Assembly: GCF_963975415.1 (NCBI RefSeq)
Contig: NZ_CAXBGN010000006.1
Location: 124,001 to 188,000 of the forward strand
Reading direction: 5' to 3'
DNA: 64,000 bases
Source of the DNA: Kriegella sp963975415
GTDB lineage: Bacteria; Bacteroidota; Bacteroidia; Flavobacteriales; Flavobacteriaceae
How positions within the stretch are numbered: the stretch's first letter is position 1; the number at the start of each line of letters is the position of its first letter. The notes below the pieces were generated by a model. It saw nothing but the letters and a program-made list of their open reading frames with translations, had not been told where the DNA came from and searched no databases. This document shows positions 1-8,752 of the stretch, piece after piece. Both the position numbers and the translations under genes were made by a program.

Positions 1-728
1 TAGTAGCACTTTCGGGAGGAAGTGATATTTTTTCGAGCCGAACGATAATCCGTGAAGGAGAACCGGTCGGTTCGTTTTTCGGTTTGGTCAATCTGGGAAC
101 ATGGGGGTCTGATGAGGCTGATGAGGCAGCAACGTATTTTAGGTTGCCCGGAGATGTTAAAATAGAGGATCGCAATAATGATGGGGTAATCAATCAGGCC
201 GATAGAACGATTATTGGTAAGGGAATACCTGATGGCTATGGTAGTTTGATAAATACGTTCCGCTATAAAAATTTTGAATTATTGGTCGATTTACAGTTTC
301 AATACGGTAACGACATCATGTACATTACAACACGTCCGCAAGAAAATCGTCAGGGTATAGCGAACAGCTTGTCCACCGTTTTGAATGGATGGACGCGGGA
401 AAACCAAGATACGCCAATAGCACAGTGGCGACCTGTATCTGCAGGATATGATAATCTAGATACTTCGCACATGATTCAAGATGGTTCTTTTATTAGGGGC
501 AGAAATCTTTTATTAAGCTATAATTTCTCGTCAGACATAGCCGAAAAATTAAGGTTGAGCAGATTGAAGATTTACACTTCGGCGCAAAACTTCTTCATAA
601 GTACGAAATATCAGGGGTACGACCCCGAAGTTCAGACTAGTGATACGACTTTTGGCCAAGGAGAGGTAAATTTTGACCAATATCCAAAACCCAGAGTATT
701 TATGATCGGGTTGAATGCTACGTTTTAA
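1..728 (+). CDS. SusC/RagA-type TonB-dependent outer-membrane receptor, C-terminal fragment
   Basis: This is the last ~240 residues of a SusC-like transporter that imports oligosaccharides across the outer membrane with TonB energy. The reading frame is open from base 3, so the gene starts before the window. The motif REGEPVGSFFG near the left edge and the ending KPRVFMIGLNATF are characteristic of the SusC C-terminal barrel, which finishes in alternating beta-strands with a terminal aromatic residue. The DRNNDGVINQADRTIIG segment is the usual calcium-loop-like stretch before the last strands. An apparent internal start at 84 is not the real start. The susD gene follows after 8 bp, so the two are surely co-transcribed. 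The substrate cannot be read from this fragment; the downstream sulfatase and fuconate genes suggest a sulfated fucose-containing glycan (inference). Confidence 0.93.
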   Translation, partial: VALSGGSDIFSSRTIIREGEPVGSFFGLVNLGTWGSDEADEAATYFRLPGDVKIEDRNNDGVINQADRTIIGKGIPDGYGSLINTFRYKNFELLVDLQFQYGNDIMYITTRPQENRQGIANSLSTVLNGWTRENQDTPIAQWRPVSAGYDNLDTSHMIQDGSFIRGRNLLLSYNFSSDIAEKLRLSRLKIYTSAQNFFISTKYQGYDPEVQTSDTTFGQGEVNFDQYPKPRVFMIGLNATF

Positions 729-736
729 TTCAAAAA

Positions 737-2251
737 ATGACAAACATGAAAAATACGATAAAAACTAGAATCCAAGTATTGTTAATGGGGTCTTTGCTCT
801 TCTTAGGAATCGGGTGTTCCGATTTTCTCGAAGAAACCGATCCTTCCAATATAACTGCTGACAGTTACTTTAAGACTGCAGAACATGCCGAAACCGCAAT
901 TTATTCTATTTATTCAGACCTTAGGTCTGTACGTGGGGGTGCCTATGGGGGCAGCCCGTGGTTGATGTTGGAATTTGCAACCGGACTTGCCGATAGCGAT
1001 TTAGGTCAAGCCGATAATAGCAATATCATTCGAAATTTAACAAATACCTCTGATAATGCTTATGGTAAGAGCTACTGGGATAGCAGTTATCAAGGGATCG
1101 CCAATGCAAATTTGGCCATTGCGAATATTCCGGATATTGCCATGGATGAAGACCAGAAAGGCAAGTTGTTGGGCGAAGCGAAATTTTTAAGGGCCTACTA
1201 CTATTATAACTTGGTTAGAATTTTTGGGATGGTTCCATTGATTACAGACCCTATAGATTTAAGTTCCGAAAACTTGTATGCTTCCCAAGAAACAGTGGAG
1301 AACATTTATACGCAAATCGTCGAAGATTTAACCGGCGCCGAGACCTCTGGCCTGCCTTTTAATGATACCTCGGGTAGAGTGACCTTGGGTGCGGTCAAAT
1401 CGTTATTGTCAAGTGTGTATCTTACCATGGCCGGGAATCCGTTGCAAATGGGAGCTGAATATTATCAAAAAGCTGCGGAAAAAGCTAAAGAAGTAATCGA
1501 TTCGGAAGCGTATAGCCTGTTTCCCGAGTATGCCGACCTACATGATCCTGCTAAAAACAATATCGGTGAGAATATTTTTATGGTTCAGTACGAGGCTTTT
1601 GTCGATCCATCTGATTGGCAGCCGTTGATTATTCCGTATAACATGAATATCTCCGCTTATTCGGCTCAGACAGGAGCTATTTATGCCAATCAAGAATTCG
1701 TTAATTCTTATGATGAAGGTGATAAAAGAGCTGAGGAAAAAGAGTTTTATTATACAACCTATACCTCAAAGTTCGACAGGGACGAAACTATTGTTCTAGG
1801 CGGACATTTTCTATACAAGCATTTCGATATAACGGCGAACCTTGAAACGGCTAGTAGTGATTTGAACTGGGACTTGATTCGATATGCAGAAGTACTATTG
1901 ATTTATGCAGAGGCGGCGAACGAAGTGTCAGGCCCGACTACCGAAACGTATGCCGCCGTAAATGGGATCAGGGGCAGAGCTGAACTTCCAGAATTATCAG
2001 GCTTAAGCAAAGAACAATTTCGGGAAGCCGTTTGGAAGGAGAAATGGCATGAGCTAAGTTATGAGAATGTAACATGGTTTGATATGGTACGCCTCAGGAA
2101 GGCATTTAATGTCTCAACTGGTAGTTTTGAAAATTTTGTGGGTCATGAATTTGTTTACGGTCCTCAACTGACCGAACGGGAACTACTCTTCCCAATTCCT
2201 ACGGATGAATTGCGGAACAATGAGAATCTCGTTCAAAATGCAGGATACTAA
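737..2251 (+). CDS. SusD/RagB-family surface glycan-binding lipoprotein
   Basis: SusD-like proteins sit as a lid on the SusC barrel and bind glycan at the cell surface. The 504-residue protein has a lipoprotein signal ending LFLGIGC (lipidated Cys27), followed by the typical SusD opening SDFLEETDPSNITADSYFKT. The helical TPR-like region includes KFLRAYYYYNLVRIFGMVPL (about 150-170). The C-terminal RagB/SusD domain has the hallmark WDLIRYAEVLLIYAEAANE and ends with LLFPIPTDELRNN, a near-universal SusD ending. The length is normal. A second Met (residue 4) could also be the start. It lies 8 bp after susC, and the sulfatase gene follows 104 bp later. Family assignment is certain; the ligand is inferred only from neighbours. 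Confidence 0.96.
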   Translation: MTNMKNTIKTRIQVLLMGSLLFLGIGCSDFLEETDPSNITADSYFKTAEHAETAIYSIYSDLRSVRGGAYGGSPWLMLEFATGLADSDLGQADNSNIIRNLTNTSDNAYGKSYWDSSYQGIANANLAIANIPDIAMDEDQKGKLLGEAKFLRAYYYYNLVRIFGMVPLITDPIDLSSENLYASQETVENIYTQIVEDLTGAETSGLPFNDTSGRVTLGAVKSLLSSVYLTMAGNPLQMGAEYYQKAAEKAKEVIDSEAYSLFPEYADLHDPAKNNIGENIFMVQYEAFVDPSDWQPLIIPYNMNISAYSAQTGAIYANQEFVNSYDEGDKRAEEKEFYYTTYTSKFDRDETIVLGGHFLYKHFDITANLETASSDLNWDLIRYAEVLLIYAEAANEVSGPTTETYAAVNGIRGRAELPELSGLSKEQFREAVWKEKWHELSYENVTWFDMVRLRKAFNVSTGSFENFVGHEFVYGPQLTERELLFPIPTDELRNNENLVQNAGY

Positions 2252-2355
2252 TATGGCTTTTTACATGCTTTCTGTGACTTATAAAGATAATTTTCATCAA
2301 ATGCTTGATTGCCAATAGAAAGAATAATAGATTACGTTAAAATAAAAAACTAAAA

Positions 2356-4197
2356 ATGATGCAGATATTATTTAGAAGAAAATCGCCCTTTTCCAGGGCA
2401 TATAGTCGAAGCCTTGCAGCTAAATGCCTTTCAGTTTTGATGATTGTAATCGGAGCCTTATCGACCGTTGTTCAAGCCCAAACTCCATCCAAGAAAAAAC
2501 CGAATGTTATTGTTGTGATTACCGATGACCAAGGTATGGGGGATCTAGGATGCTATGGAAACCCGTACATAAAAACTCCGAATATCGATAACTTCTATAA
2601 AGATGCAGTACGGCTGACCAATTATCACGTGTCTACGACCTGTGCGCCGAGTAGGGGAGCTATTATGACCGGGAGGCATACCAATCGTTTAAATGTATTT
2701 CATACTATTGCGGGTCGCTCCCTACTTTTTGAAGATGAGGTGATTCTTCCTCAAATTTTTGCTCAAAACGGTTATACCAACGGTATGTTCGGTAAATGGC
2801 ATTTAGGGGATAATTATCCCTACCGTCCTGAAGATCGAGGTTTTCATGAAGTAGTACGTCATGGGGGAGGTGGCATTACCCAAGGTCCGGATTATTGGGG
2901 CAATGATTATTTTGATGACACCTATTGGCATAATGGGGAAACAGAAAAATATGAAGGGTACTGTACGGATGTTTTCTTTTCGGAAGCCATGGATTTCATA
3001 GAAACGAATAAAGACAATCCTTTTTTCTGTTACATCGCTACCAACGCTCCGCATGGTCCTTTAAACGTACCGGAAAAGTATTTGAATATGTACAAAGGCG
3101 TAAAAGGTTTGGAGGAAAGGTTCCAACGGTTTTATGGAATGATAACTAATATCGACGATAATTTTAAGTTATTGGAAGAAAAGTTGGCGGAATTGGATAT
3201 TGCCGACAATACCATTCTAATCTTTACGACCGACAATGGAACAGCAGGGGGGAATAGAATTTATGATGCCGGTTTGAGGGGCGCTAAAGGGAGTGAATAC
3301 GAGGGTGGTCATCGCGTACCGTTTTTAATTCGGTGGCCCGACGGCGAACTTACGGGGGGTAAGGATATCGATAAATTGGTTGCACATTATGATCTGTTGC
3401 CGACTTTTGTAGATGTTTTAGACTTGGATTTTAATCCAGTAAAACCATTGGATGGTAAAAGTCTGAAACCTTTGCTTTATGATACTTCCGAGGCGTGGCC
3501 CAATAGAACATTATATATGGATACGCAGCGCTTGCAAAATTTGGTGAAATACAGAAAGTATTCCGTAATGGATGACAATTGGCGTCTGGTAAACGGGTCG
3601 GAACTCTATGACATGAACAAAGACCGTAGTCAGACCACAAATGTCTATGACCAGCATCCGGAAGTAGTTGAAAAGTTGGCACTGGGTTATGAAAAATGGT
3701 GGCAATCGATAAAGGATGAAGGTGTAAACGAACGCTATGCTTATATTAAGGTTGGCACGCCACAAGAAAACCCCAGTCGTATATCGGCCCATGATATGTT
3801 GACCGGGAAATTTACGCATATGTGGCACCAATATGGCGCGGCTAGCGCTGTTCAAGCTACAGGAAGCTGGAAAATTGAGTTTGTGGAAGATGGATCGTAC
3901 AAGATAAGTCTATGCCGATTTCCCCGTGAAAGTGGCCTGGGTATAAATGAGACTTTTCCTGCCCAAGAAAAAAGAGTGGAATTAGACCGCTTTATGCCGG
4001 CTAGTGTAAAATCTGATTTTGAGAGTGCGTATATCTTTGTGGCCGATTTGGAAAAATCCCAAAAAATCGAAAAAGGACAAAAAGAAGTGTCGTTTACTGC
4101 TGATATTTCAGCGGGAAAATACAACATGGAGGCCCAATTGATTGACAAAGATAAAAGGGTGCACCCAGCTTATTATGTTTATATAGAAAAGTTGTAG
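2356..4197 (+). CDS. Formylglycine-dependent sulfatase (S1 family), exported
   Basis: This is a type I sulfatase that hydrolyses sulfate esters, here probably from a polysaccharide. After an N-terminal export signal (hydrophobic stretch about 23-40, cleavage near VQAQ), the alkaline-phosphatase-fold domain starts KPNVIVVITDDQGMGDLG, with metal-binding Asp57/Asp58. The sulfatase signature CAPSRGAIMTG places the formylglycine Cys at residue 96, with Pro98 and Arg100. FGKWHLGD and FTTDNGTAGG are the later active-site blocks. The core ends near residue 470; the remaining ~140 residues form a C-terminal beta-rich extension common in marine sulfatases. A Cys-type enzyme needs a maturase, and none is encoded in this window. 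Its place behind susCD supports a role in sulfated-glycan breakdown. The specific S1 subfamily and linkage cannot be named by eye. Confidence 0.92.
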   Translation: MMQILFRRKSPFSRAYSRSLAAKCLSVLMIVIGALSTVVQAQTPSKKKPNVIVVITDDQGMGDLGCYGNPYIKTPNIDNFYKDAVRLTNYHVSTTCAPSRGAIMTGRHTNRLNVFHTIAGRSLLFEDEVILPQIFAQNGYTNGMFGKWHLGDNYPYRPEDRGFHEVVRHGGGGITQGPDYWGNDYFDDTYWHNGETEKYEGYCTDVFFSEAMDFIETNKDNPFFCYIATNAPHGPLNVPEKYLNMYKGVKGLEERFQRFYGMITNIDDNFKLLEEKLAELDIADNTILIFTTDNGTAGGNRIYDAGLRGAKGSEYEGGHRVPFLIRWPDGELTGGKDIDKLVAHYDLLPTFVDVLDLDFNPVKPLDGKSLKPLLYDTSEAWPNRTLYMDTQRLQNLVKYRKYSVMDDNWRLVNGSELYDMNKDRSQTTNVYDQHPEVVEKLALGYEKWWQSIKDEGVNERYAYIKVGTPQENPSRISAHDMLTGKFTHMWHQYGAASAVQATGSWKIEFVEDGSYKISLCRFPRESGLGINETFPAQEKRVELDRFMPASVKSDFESAYIFVADLEKSQKIEKGQKEVSFTADISAGKYNMEAQLIDKDKRVHPAYYVYIEKL

Positions 4198-4215
4198 TCT
4201 TTTGTTTTGATCAAT

Positions 4216-4290
4216 AAAATTTCCAAATACCCCTTGGGCCAAAAAAAGTTCACTACCTAAAATGTTTGGTTCCAGGGGTATTGGAATTTT
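4216..4290 (+). other. Long imperfect inverted repeat (75-nt hairpin) between sulfatase and fuconate dehydratase genes
   Basis: Bases 4216-4243 pair with 4265-4290 around a 21-nt loop. I count 25 pairs including two G-T, broken by one mismatch and two single-base bulges (4222, 4227); the core is TACCCCT/AGGGGTA. No strong T-run follows, so a simple intrinsic terminator is only one option. It could also be an mRNA 3'-end protector, a small structured RNA or a relic of a mobile-element end. It sits just upstream of the candidate promoter at 4317. Confidence 0.7.
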
Positions 4291-4316
4291 GTTGGAATAT
4301 TACCGATGAATCGTAC

Positions 4317-4346
4317 TTGTTACTCATCTTATCGCTTTTAATTTTG
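4317..4346 (+). promoter_or_regulatory. Candidate Bacteroidota promoter for the fuconate operon (distal)
   Basis: TTG at 4317-4319 is followed after 19 bases by TAATTTTG (4339-4346). This fits the flavobacterial -33/-7 consensus TTG-N17-23-TAnnTTTG. It would give a leader of about 115 nt before the fuconate dehydratase start at 4471. Confidence 0.6.
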
Positions 4347-4424
4347 ATGAATTATCAATTATAAATCGCTTAAAAAAGTAGGTACGGCAAAAATAGTATT
4401 GATTTAGGTGTTTTATTAGGTAGT

Positions 4425-4451
4425 TTTGAAAAAATGGAGTTCTTAATTTTG
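4425..4451 (+). promoter_or_regulatory. Second candidate -7 element (proximal) for the fuconate operon
   Basis: A second perfect TAnnTTTG box (TAATTTTG, 4444-4451) lies 19 bp before the fuconate dehydratase ATG. A TTTG at 4425-4428 is only 15 bases upstream of it, shorter than consensus, so this is the weaker of the two candidates. Confidence 0.4.
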
Positions 4452-4470
4452 TATTATTAAAATAGAAGTT

Positions 4471-5796
4471 ATGTCAAATAAAATAACAATAACGGATGTT
4501 ATCATCAAAGACGTTCGTTTTCCTACCAGTAAATCGCTTGATGGTTCCGATGCCATGAATCCCGATCCCGATTATTCTGCGGCCTACGTAATTCTTAAGA
4601 CCGATGCTGAAAATGGAGTGGAAGGTCACGGCCTCACTTTTACCATTGGTAGGGGCAACGAGTTATGCGCTGCCGCTATTAATTCTTTAGCGCCTTTGGT
4701 TATAGGTAAGACCTTGAAAAGTTTTACGGATAACATGGGTGATTTTTGGAAAATGATTACGGGTGATAGTCAGTTGCGTTGGTTGGGCCCTGAAAAGGGT
4801 GTTATTCATTTGGCAACAGGGGCAGTGGTTAATGCAGTTTGGGACTTGTATGCTAAAGTGGAGGGTAAACCGTTGTGGCAGTTATTGGCTGATATGACCC
4901 CCGAAGCGTTGGTGCGTTGTGTCGATTTTACCTACATTACCGATGCTATAACTCCCGAGGAAGCCTTGAAAATGTTAAAGGAAAAAGCCGGCTCAAAGCA
5001 AGAGCGAATTAATAAATTGAAGCAAGACGGATATCCTGCGTATACGACTTCAGCAGGTTGGCTGGGTTATTCCGATGATAAAATGCGAAGACTTTGTCAA
5101 GAGGCGAAAGCGGCTGGCTTTGACCATATGAAGATTAAAGTAGGTTCAGACTTGCAAGATGATATGCGTCGAGCGGCTATTATTCGCGAAGAAATAGGTC
5201 CAGACTTACGCTTGATGATGGATGCCAATCAAAAATGGGATGTAGACGAAGCCATTGAAAATATGGCCGAACTCAAAAAATTTGACCCCTACTGGATCGA
5301 GGAACCAACGAGTCCTGATGATGTTTTGGGCCATGCCAAAATAGCGAAGGCTGTTGCCCCAATTAAAGTGGCCACTGGCGAGCATTGTCAAAATAGAGTC
5401 GTGTTCAAGCAATTGATGCAGGCCGATGCCATTGGTATTTGTCAAATTGATAGTTGTAGGGTCGGGGGCGTGAATGAGATATTGGCCATTCTGTTGATGG
5501 CTGCGAAATTTAAGATTCCGGTTTGTCCACATGCCGGTGGTGTCGGACTTTGTGAATACGTACAGCACTTATCGATGATCGATTATATAGCGATTAGTGG
5601 TTCTTTAGAGAATCGAATTATAGAATATGTAGATCATTTGCACGAACATTTTTTTGACCCCGTGGTGATAAAAAACGGCGCATATATGCCACCAAGCATG
5701 GCAGGTTACAGTATTACCATGAAACCGGAATCGATAGAGGAATACAGTTTTCCTAACGGTAGTTTTTGGAAAGAAGAATTGGCGTTAAATAAATAA
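4471..5796 (+). CDS. L-fuconate dehydratase (enolase superfamily)
   Basis: This enzyme removes water from L-fuconate to give 2-keto-3-deoxy-L-fuconate in the cytoplasm (EC 4.2.1.68). The 441-residue length and the whole layout match the FucD branch of the mandelate-racemase subgroup. Visible active-site residues are the KIKVG pair Lys221/Lys223, metal ligands Asp251 (MDANQ), Glu277 (WIEEP) and Glu304 (TGEH), and catalytic His354 (CPHAGG). These line up, with a constant shift of three, with my recollection of the Xanthomonas enzyme. The N-terminal capping domain contains DPDYSAAYVIL and WLGPEKGVIHLA, also typical of FucD. The SDR gene follows after only 7 bp. Two candidate promoters lie upstream. 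Other acid-sugar dehydratases are possible, but the neighbouring genes make L-fuconate the best substrate. Confidence 0.9.
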   Translation: MSNKITITDVIIKDVRFPTSKSLDGSDAMNPDPDYSAAYVILKTDAENGVEGHGLTFTIGRGNELCAAAINSLAPLVIGKTLKSFTDNMGDFWKMITGDSQLRWLGPEKGVIHLATGAVVNAVWDLYAKVEGKPLWQLLADMTPEALVRCVDFTYITDAITPEEALKMLKEKAGSKQERINKLKQDGYPAYTTSAGWLGYSDDKMRRLCQEAKAAGFDHMKIKVGSDLQDDMRRAAIIREEIGPDLRLMMDANQKWDVDEAIENMAELKKFDPYWIEEPTSPDDVLGHAKIAKAVAPIKVATGEHCQNRVVFKQLMQADAIGICQIDSCRVGGVNEILAILLMAAKFKIPVCPHAGGVGLCEYVQHLSMIDYIAISGSLENRIIEYVDHLHEHFFDPVVIKNGAYMPPSMAGYSITMKPESIEEYSFPNGSFWKEELALNK

Positions 5797-5803
5797 ACAG
5801 CAA

Positions 5804-6577
5804 ATGAAATTCAACTTAAATAATAAATCGGCCGTAGTTACCGGAGGAGGTAGCGGCATAGGAAAGGCTATTTGTATTGCGTTGGCCGAACATGGGGCTA
5901 CGGTTCACATTCTTGAACTAAAGGCGATCAATGCTAAAGATACTATTGATGCTATCGTGACCAATGGTGGGAAAGCACAGGCTTATGATTGCAATGTAGC
6001 CAATGAAGATGAGGTCAAAAAGGCAGTTGAATCTATTTCGGCCAATAAAGCTATTGATATTTTGGTCAATAATGCGGGAATTGCGCATATTGGTAATTTA
6101 GAGCAGACCGAAGTTGCAGATTTGGATCGATTATACGAAGTGAATGTGAAAGGAGTGTACAATTGTATGCGAGCTTGCATCGCTTCAATGAAAGAGAAAG
6201 GAGGGGTTATAATCAATATGGCCTCTATTGCCTCATCGGTTGGAATAAATGATCGGTTCGCTTATTCAATGACTAAGGGAGCGGTATTGACAATGACCTA
6301 TTCTGTGGCCAAAGATTATTTGGATTACGGAATACGGTGCAACAGCATTTCACCAGGGAGGGTACATACCCCGTTTGTCGATGGGTTTATAAGTAAAAAT
6401 TATCCGGGACAAGAAAAGGAGATGTTGGAAAAACTGTCGAAAACCCAACCTATTGGTCGTATGGGCAAGCCTGAGGAAATTGCAAATCTTGCACTTTATC
6501 TCGCTTCTGACGAAGCATCTTTTGTTACGGGAACCGATTTTCCTATTGATGGCGGATTTATTAAACTAAACGGATAA
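5804..6577 (+). CDS. SDR dehydrogenase, probable 2-keto-3-deoxy-L-fuconate dehydrogenase
   Basis: This is a 257-residue classical short-chain dehydrogenase. It has the nucleotide-binding TGGGSGIG at 13-20, NNAG at 89-92, and a Ser141-Tyr154-Lys158 catalytic set. The PG motif (ISPGRVHTP) and the C-terminal GTDFPIDGGF are normal for the family. Placed between fuconate dehydratase and an FAH-family hydrolase, it most likely oxidises 2-keto-3-deoxy-L-fuconate to 2,4-diketo-3-deoxy-L-fuconate with NAD+, the step that makes the substrate for the next gene. The alternative is L-fucose 1-dehydrogenase, also an SDR in some bacteria; sequence alone does not separate the two by eye. It has 7 bp and 10 bp spacers to its neighbours and no sign of its own promoter. 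Confidence 0.88.
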   Translation: MKFNLNNKSAVVTGGGSGIGKAICIALAEHGATVHILELKAINAKDTIDAIVTNGGKAQAYDCNVANEDEVKKAVESISANKAIDILVNNAGIAHIGNLEQTEVADLDRLYEVNVKGVYNCMRACIASMKEKGGVIINMASIASSVGINDRFAYSMTKGAVLTMTYSVAKDYLDYGIRCNSISPGRVHTPFVDGFISKNYPGQEKEMLEKLSKTQPIGRMGKPEEIANLALYLASDEASFVTGTDFPIDGGFIKLNG

Positions 6578-6587
6578 AACAATTACG

Positions 6588-7445
6588 ATGAAACTAATAC
6601 GATTTGGAAGTATAGGAGAAGAAAAACCAGGAGTACAACTTGAAGATGGTACACGGTTGGATGTTTCTGAATTTATAACAGATTACAACGAAGAATTTTT
6701 TGGAACCGACGGAATTGAAAGGTTAAGTGCTTGGTTGGAAAAGAACGAGAGAAATTGTCCGGTAGTTTCTGGAGACGTTCGACTAGGTTCGCCTTTGACT
6801 CGTCCTTCAAAAATTGTATGTGTCGGCCTAAACTATGCCCAACATGCAGCAGAAAGTGGGATGGCCATACCAAAAGAACCCGTTTTGTTTTTCAAGGCGA
6901 CCTCGGCGATAGTAGGCCCGAATGACGATTTGATTATTCCGAAAGGAAGTGAAAAAACTGACTGGGAAGTAGAACTTGCCATAGTTATTGGTAAAAAAGC
7001 ATCCTATGTTACCGAAGCTGATGCTTATGATCATATTGCAGGTTATGTCTTGCATAATGATTATAGTGAGCGAGCTTTTCAAATTGAAAAGGAAGGTCAG
7101 TGGTGTAAGGGTAAGGGTTGTGATACTTTCGCCCCGATAGGCCCGTTTATTGCCACTGCCGACGAAATTAATGACCCCAATGCTTTAGACCTCTGGTTAA
7201 AATTGAACGGAGAGACCGTACAGCATAGTTCGACTTCCGATTTCATTTTTAATGTTCAAGAAGTTGTAAGTTACATTAGTCAGTTTATGACCCTGTTGCC
7301 GGGTGATATTATTTCTACCGGAACACCTTTTGGAGTGGGGTTAGGGTTTAATCCGCCAAAATACTTGAAAGCAGGTGATGTCGTAGAATTGGGTATCGAA
7401 GGCTTGGGATCCTCACGACAAGAAGCTAAGGCATACAAAGCATAG
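6588..7445 (+). CDS. Fumarylacetoacetate-hydrolase family protein, probable 2,4-diketo-3-deoxy-L-fuconate hydrolase
   Basis: FAH-family C-C hydrolases cut diketo acids with a divalent metal. This 285-residue protein has the family core from residue ~74 (PSKIVCVGLNYAQHA). The metal ligands Glu127 and Glu129 (DWEVELA) and Asp158 (HNDYSER) are visible, as is the late STGTPFGVG motif. The expected reaction is 2,4-diketo-3-deoxy-L-fuconate to pyruvate plus L-lactate. That fits both flanking genes: the dehydrogenase upstream supplies the diketo acid, and the FMN L-lactate dehydrogenase downstream consumes the lactate. Spacing to the upstream gene is 10 bp. FAH enzymes are often mis-assigned from sequence; the pathway call rests mainly on gene order. 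Confidence 0.87.
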   Translation: MKLIRFGSIGEEKPGVQLEDGTRLDVSEFITDYNEEFFGTDGIERLSAWLEKNERNCPVVSGDVRLGSPLTRPSKIVCVGLNYAQHAAESGMAIPKEPVLFFKATSAIVGPNDDLIIPKGSEKTDWEVELAIVIGKKASYVTEADAYDHIAGYVLHNDYSERAFQIEKEGQWCKGKGCDTFAPIGPFIATADEINDPNALDLWLKLNGETVQHSSTSDFIFNVQEVVSYISQFMTLLPGDIISTGTPFGVGLGFNPPKYLKAGDVVELGIEGLGSSRQEAKAYKA

Positions 7446-7523
7446 AGATATATATTTTAAAGTTGAGGGAAGGGTGATTATTGTACTTATCAGTATGCGG
7501 AGTGCAATCAAAAATAAAGTATA

Positions 7524-8669
7524 ATGAACTTGAAGATTAACGATAAATACCCGTCTGTTACCGATTTACGTCAAAAAGCACAAAGAAAAATTCCAAAATT
7601 CGCTTTTGAGTATTTAGATGGGGGTTGTAACGAAGATGTAAATTTACATAAGAATACAGCCGAAATACGGGATGTAGAGCTCTTACCCTATTACTTGAGC
7701 AAACATACCGGCTCAAACATGAAAACGGAATTGTTCGGGCATACGTACGATGCACCCTTTGGTATTGCCCCAGTCGGCCTGCAGGGGCTAATGTGGCCCA
7801 ACGCACCGGAAATATTGGCAAAAGCGGCTTTTGATCACAATGTTCCTTTTGTGCTCAGTACGGTAACTACCAGTAGTATCGAGCGAATTGCAGAAATAAC
7901 CGAGGGCCAGGCTTGGTTTCAATTGTACCACCCGACCGAGAATAGATTACGTGACGATATTATCAACCGGGCGGCATCGGCAGAATGCCCAGTGTTGGTT
8001 ATTCTTTGTGATGTGCCCACCTTTGGCTTTAGGCCTAGGGATATTAGGAACGGTTTGGCCATGCCCCCAAAAATGTCGGTCAAGAATATAGTACAGATTT
8101 TAGGGAAACCGGAATGGGCCCTAAAAACGCTTATTCATGGACAACCAAATTTTGCGACATTGAAACCTTATATGCCGAAAAATTTAGATTTACGGCAATT
8201 GGGGAAATTCATGGACGATACCTTTTCAGGGCGTTTAAATGAGGAAAAAATTAAGCCGATACGTGATATGTGGAAGGGCAAGTTGGTACTCAAAGGAGTT
8301 GCCAACGAAGCGGATGCGGAAAAGGCGGTTAAACTTGGGTTGGACGGTATTATCGTATCAAACCATGGAGGTCGCCAATTGGACGCAGGAGAATCAACCA
8401 TAAAACCCCTAAGTAGAATAGCCCAAACATATGGAGATAAAATGACTGTAATGATGGACAGTGGTTTACGTTCTGGTCCTGATGTAGCGAGAACTTTGGC
8501 CAGCGGGGCCAAATTCACTTTTATGGGAAGGTCGTTTATGTACGGTGTTGCGGCTCTAGGTGAAAAGGGCGGAGACCACACAATTTCACTCCTAAAAAGA
8601 GAATTGCAACAGGTTATGGAGCAGATTTGTTGTGAAGAAGTAAAAGATTTCCCCAACCATCTGATATAA
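7524..8669 (+). CDS. FMN-dependent alpha-hydroxy-acid dehydrogenase, probable L-lactate dehydrogenase
   Basis: This 381-residue TIM-barrel flavoenzyme belongs to the LldD/glycolate-oxidase family. Visible blocks are FAFEYLDGG (27-34) near the N-terminus, APVGLQGLMWPNAP around residues 82-94, the FMN-contacting Lys257 (LVLKGV), and the catalytic His281/Arg284 in SNHGGRQLD. The last gene of the fuconate run, it is well placed to oxidise the L-lactate released by the hydrolase to pyruvate, feeding electrons to the respiratory chain. It follows the hydrolase by 78 bp and is closed by a terminator at 8689. There is no N-terminal signal, so it is likely cytoplasmic or peripheral to the inner membrane. 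Other 2-hydroxy acids cannot be excluded. Confidence 0.9.
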   Translation: MNLKINDKYPSVTDLRQKAQRKIPKFAFEYLDGGCNEDVNLHKNTAEIRDVELLPYYLSKHTGSNMKTELFGHTYDAPFGIAPVGLQGLMWPNAPEILAKAAFDHNVPFVLSTVTTSSIERIAEITEGQAWFQLYHPTENRLRDDIINRAASAECPVLVILCDVPTFGFRPRDIRNGLAMPPKMSVKNIVQILGKPEWALKTLIHGQPNFATLKPYMPKNLDLRQLGKFMDDTFSGRLNEEKIKPIRDMWKGKLVLKGVANEADAEKAVKLGLDGIIVSNHGGRQLDAGESTIKPLSRIAQTYGDKMTVMMDSGLRSGPDVARTLASGAKFTFMGRSFMYGVAALGEKGGDHTISLLKRELQQVMEQICCEEVKDFPNHLI

Positions 8670-8688
8670 AAAGACAGTTAATCTATCG

Positions 8689-8718
8689 AAAAAGGCCCTC
8701 TTAATTAGGGCCTTTTTT
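8689..8718. terminator. Bidirectional intrinsic terminator
   Basis: A stem AAGGCCCT/AGGGCCTT with a 6-nt loop has A-rich flank on the left and T-rich flank on the right. It can end both the plus-strand fuconate operon (stop at 8669) and the convergent giant adhesin gene (stop at 8753). Confidence 0.85.
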
Positions 8719-8752
8719 CAATTAATTATGGGGTGTTGTTTTGGGTTAAGTT

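Noticed and set aside
3511..4148. Minus-strand frames (114 and 98 codons) within the sulfatase gene
   Set aside because: Antisense shadows of an intact sulfatase.
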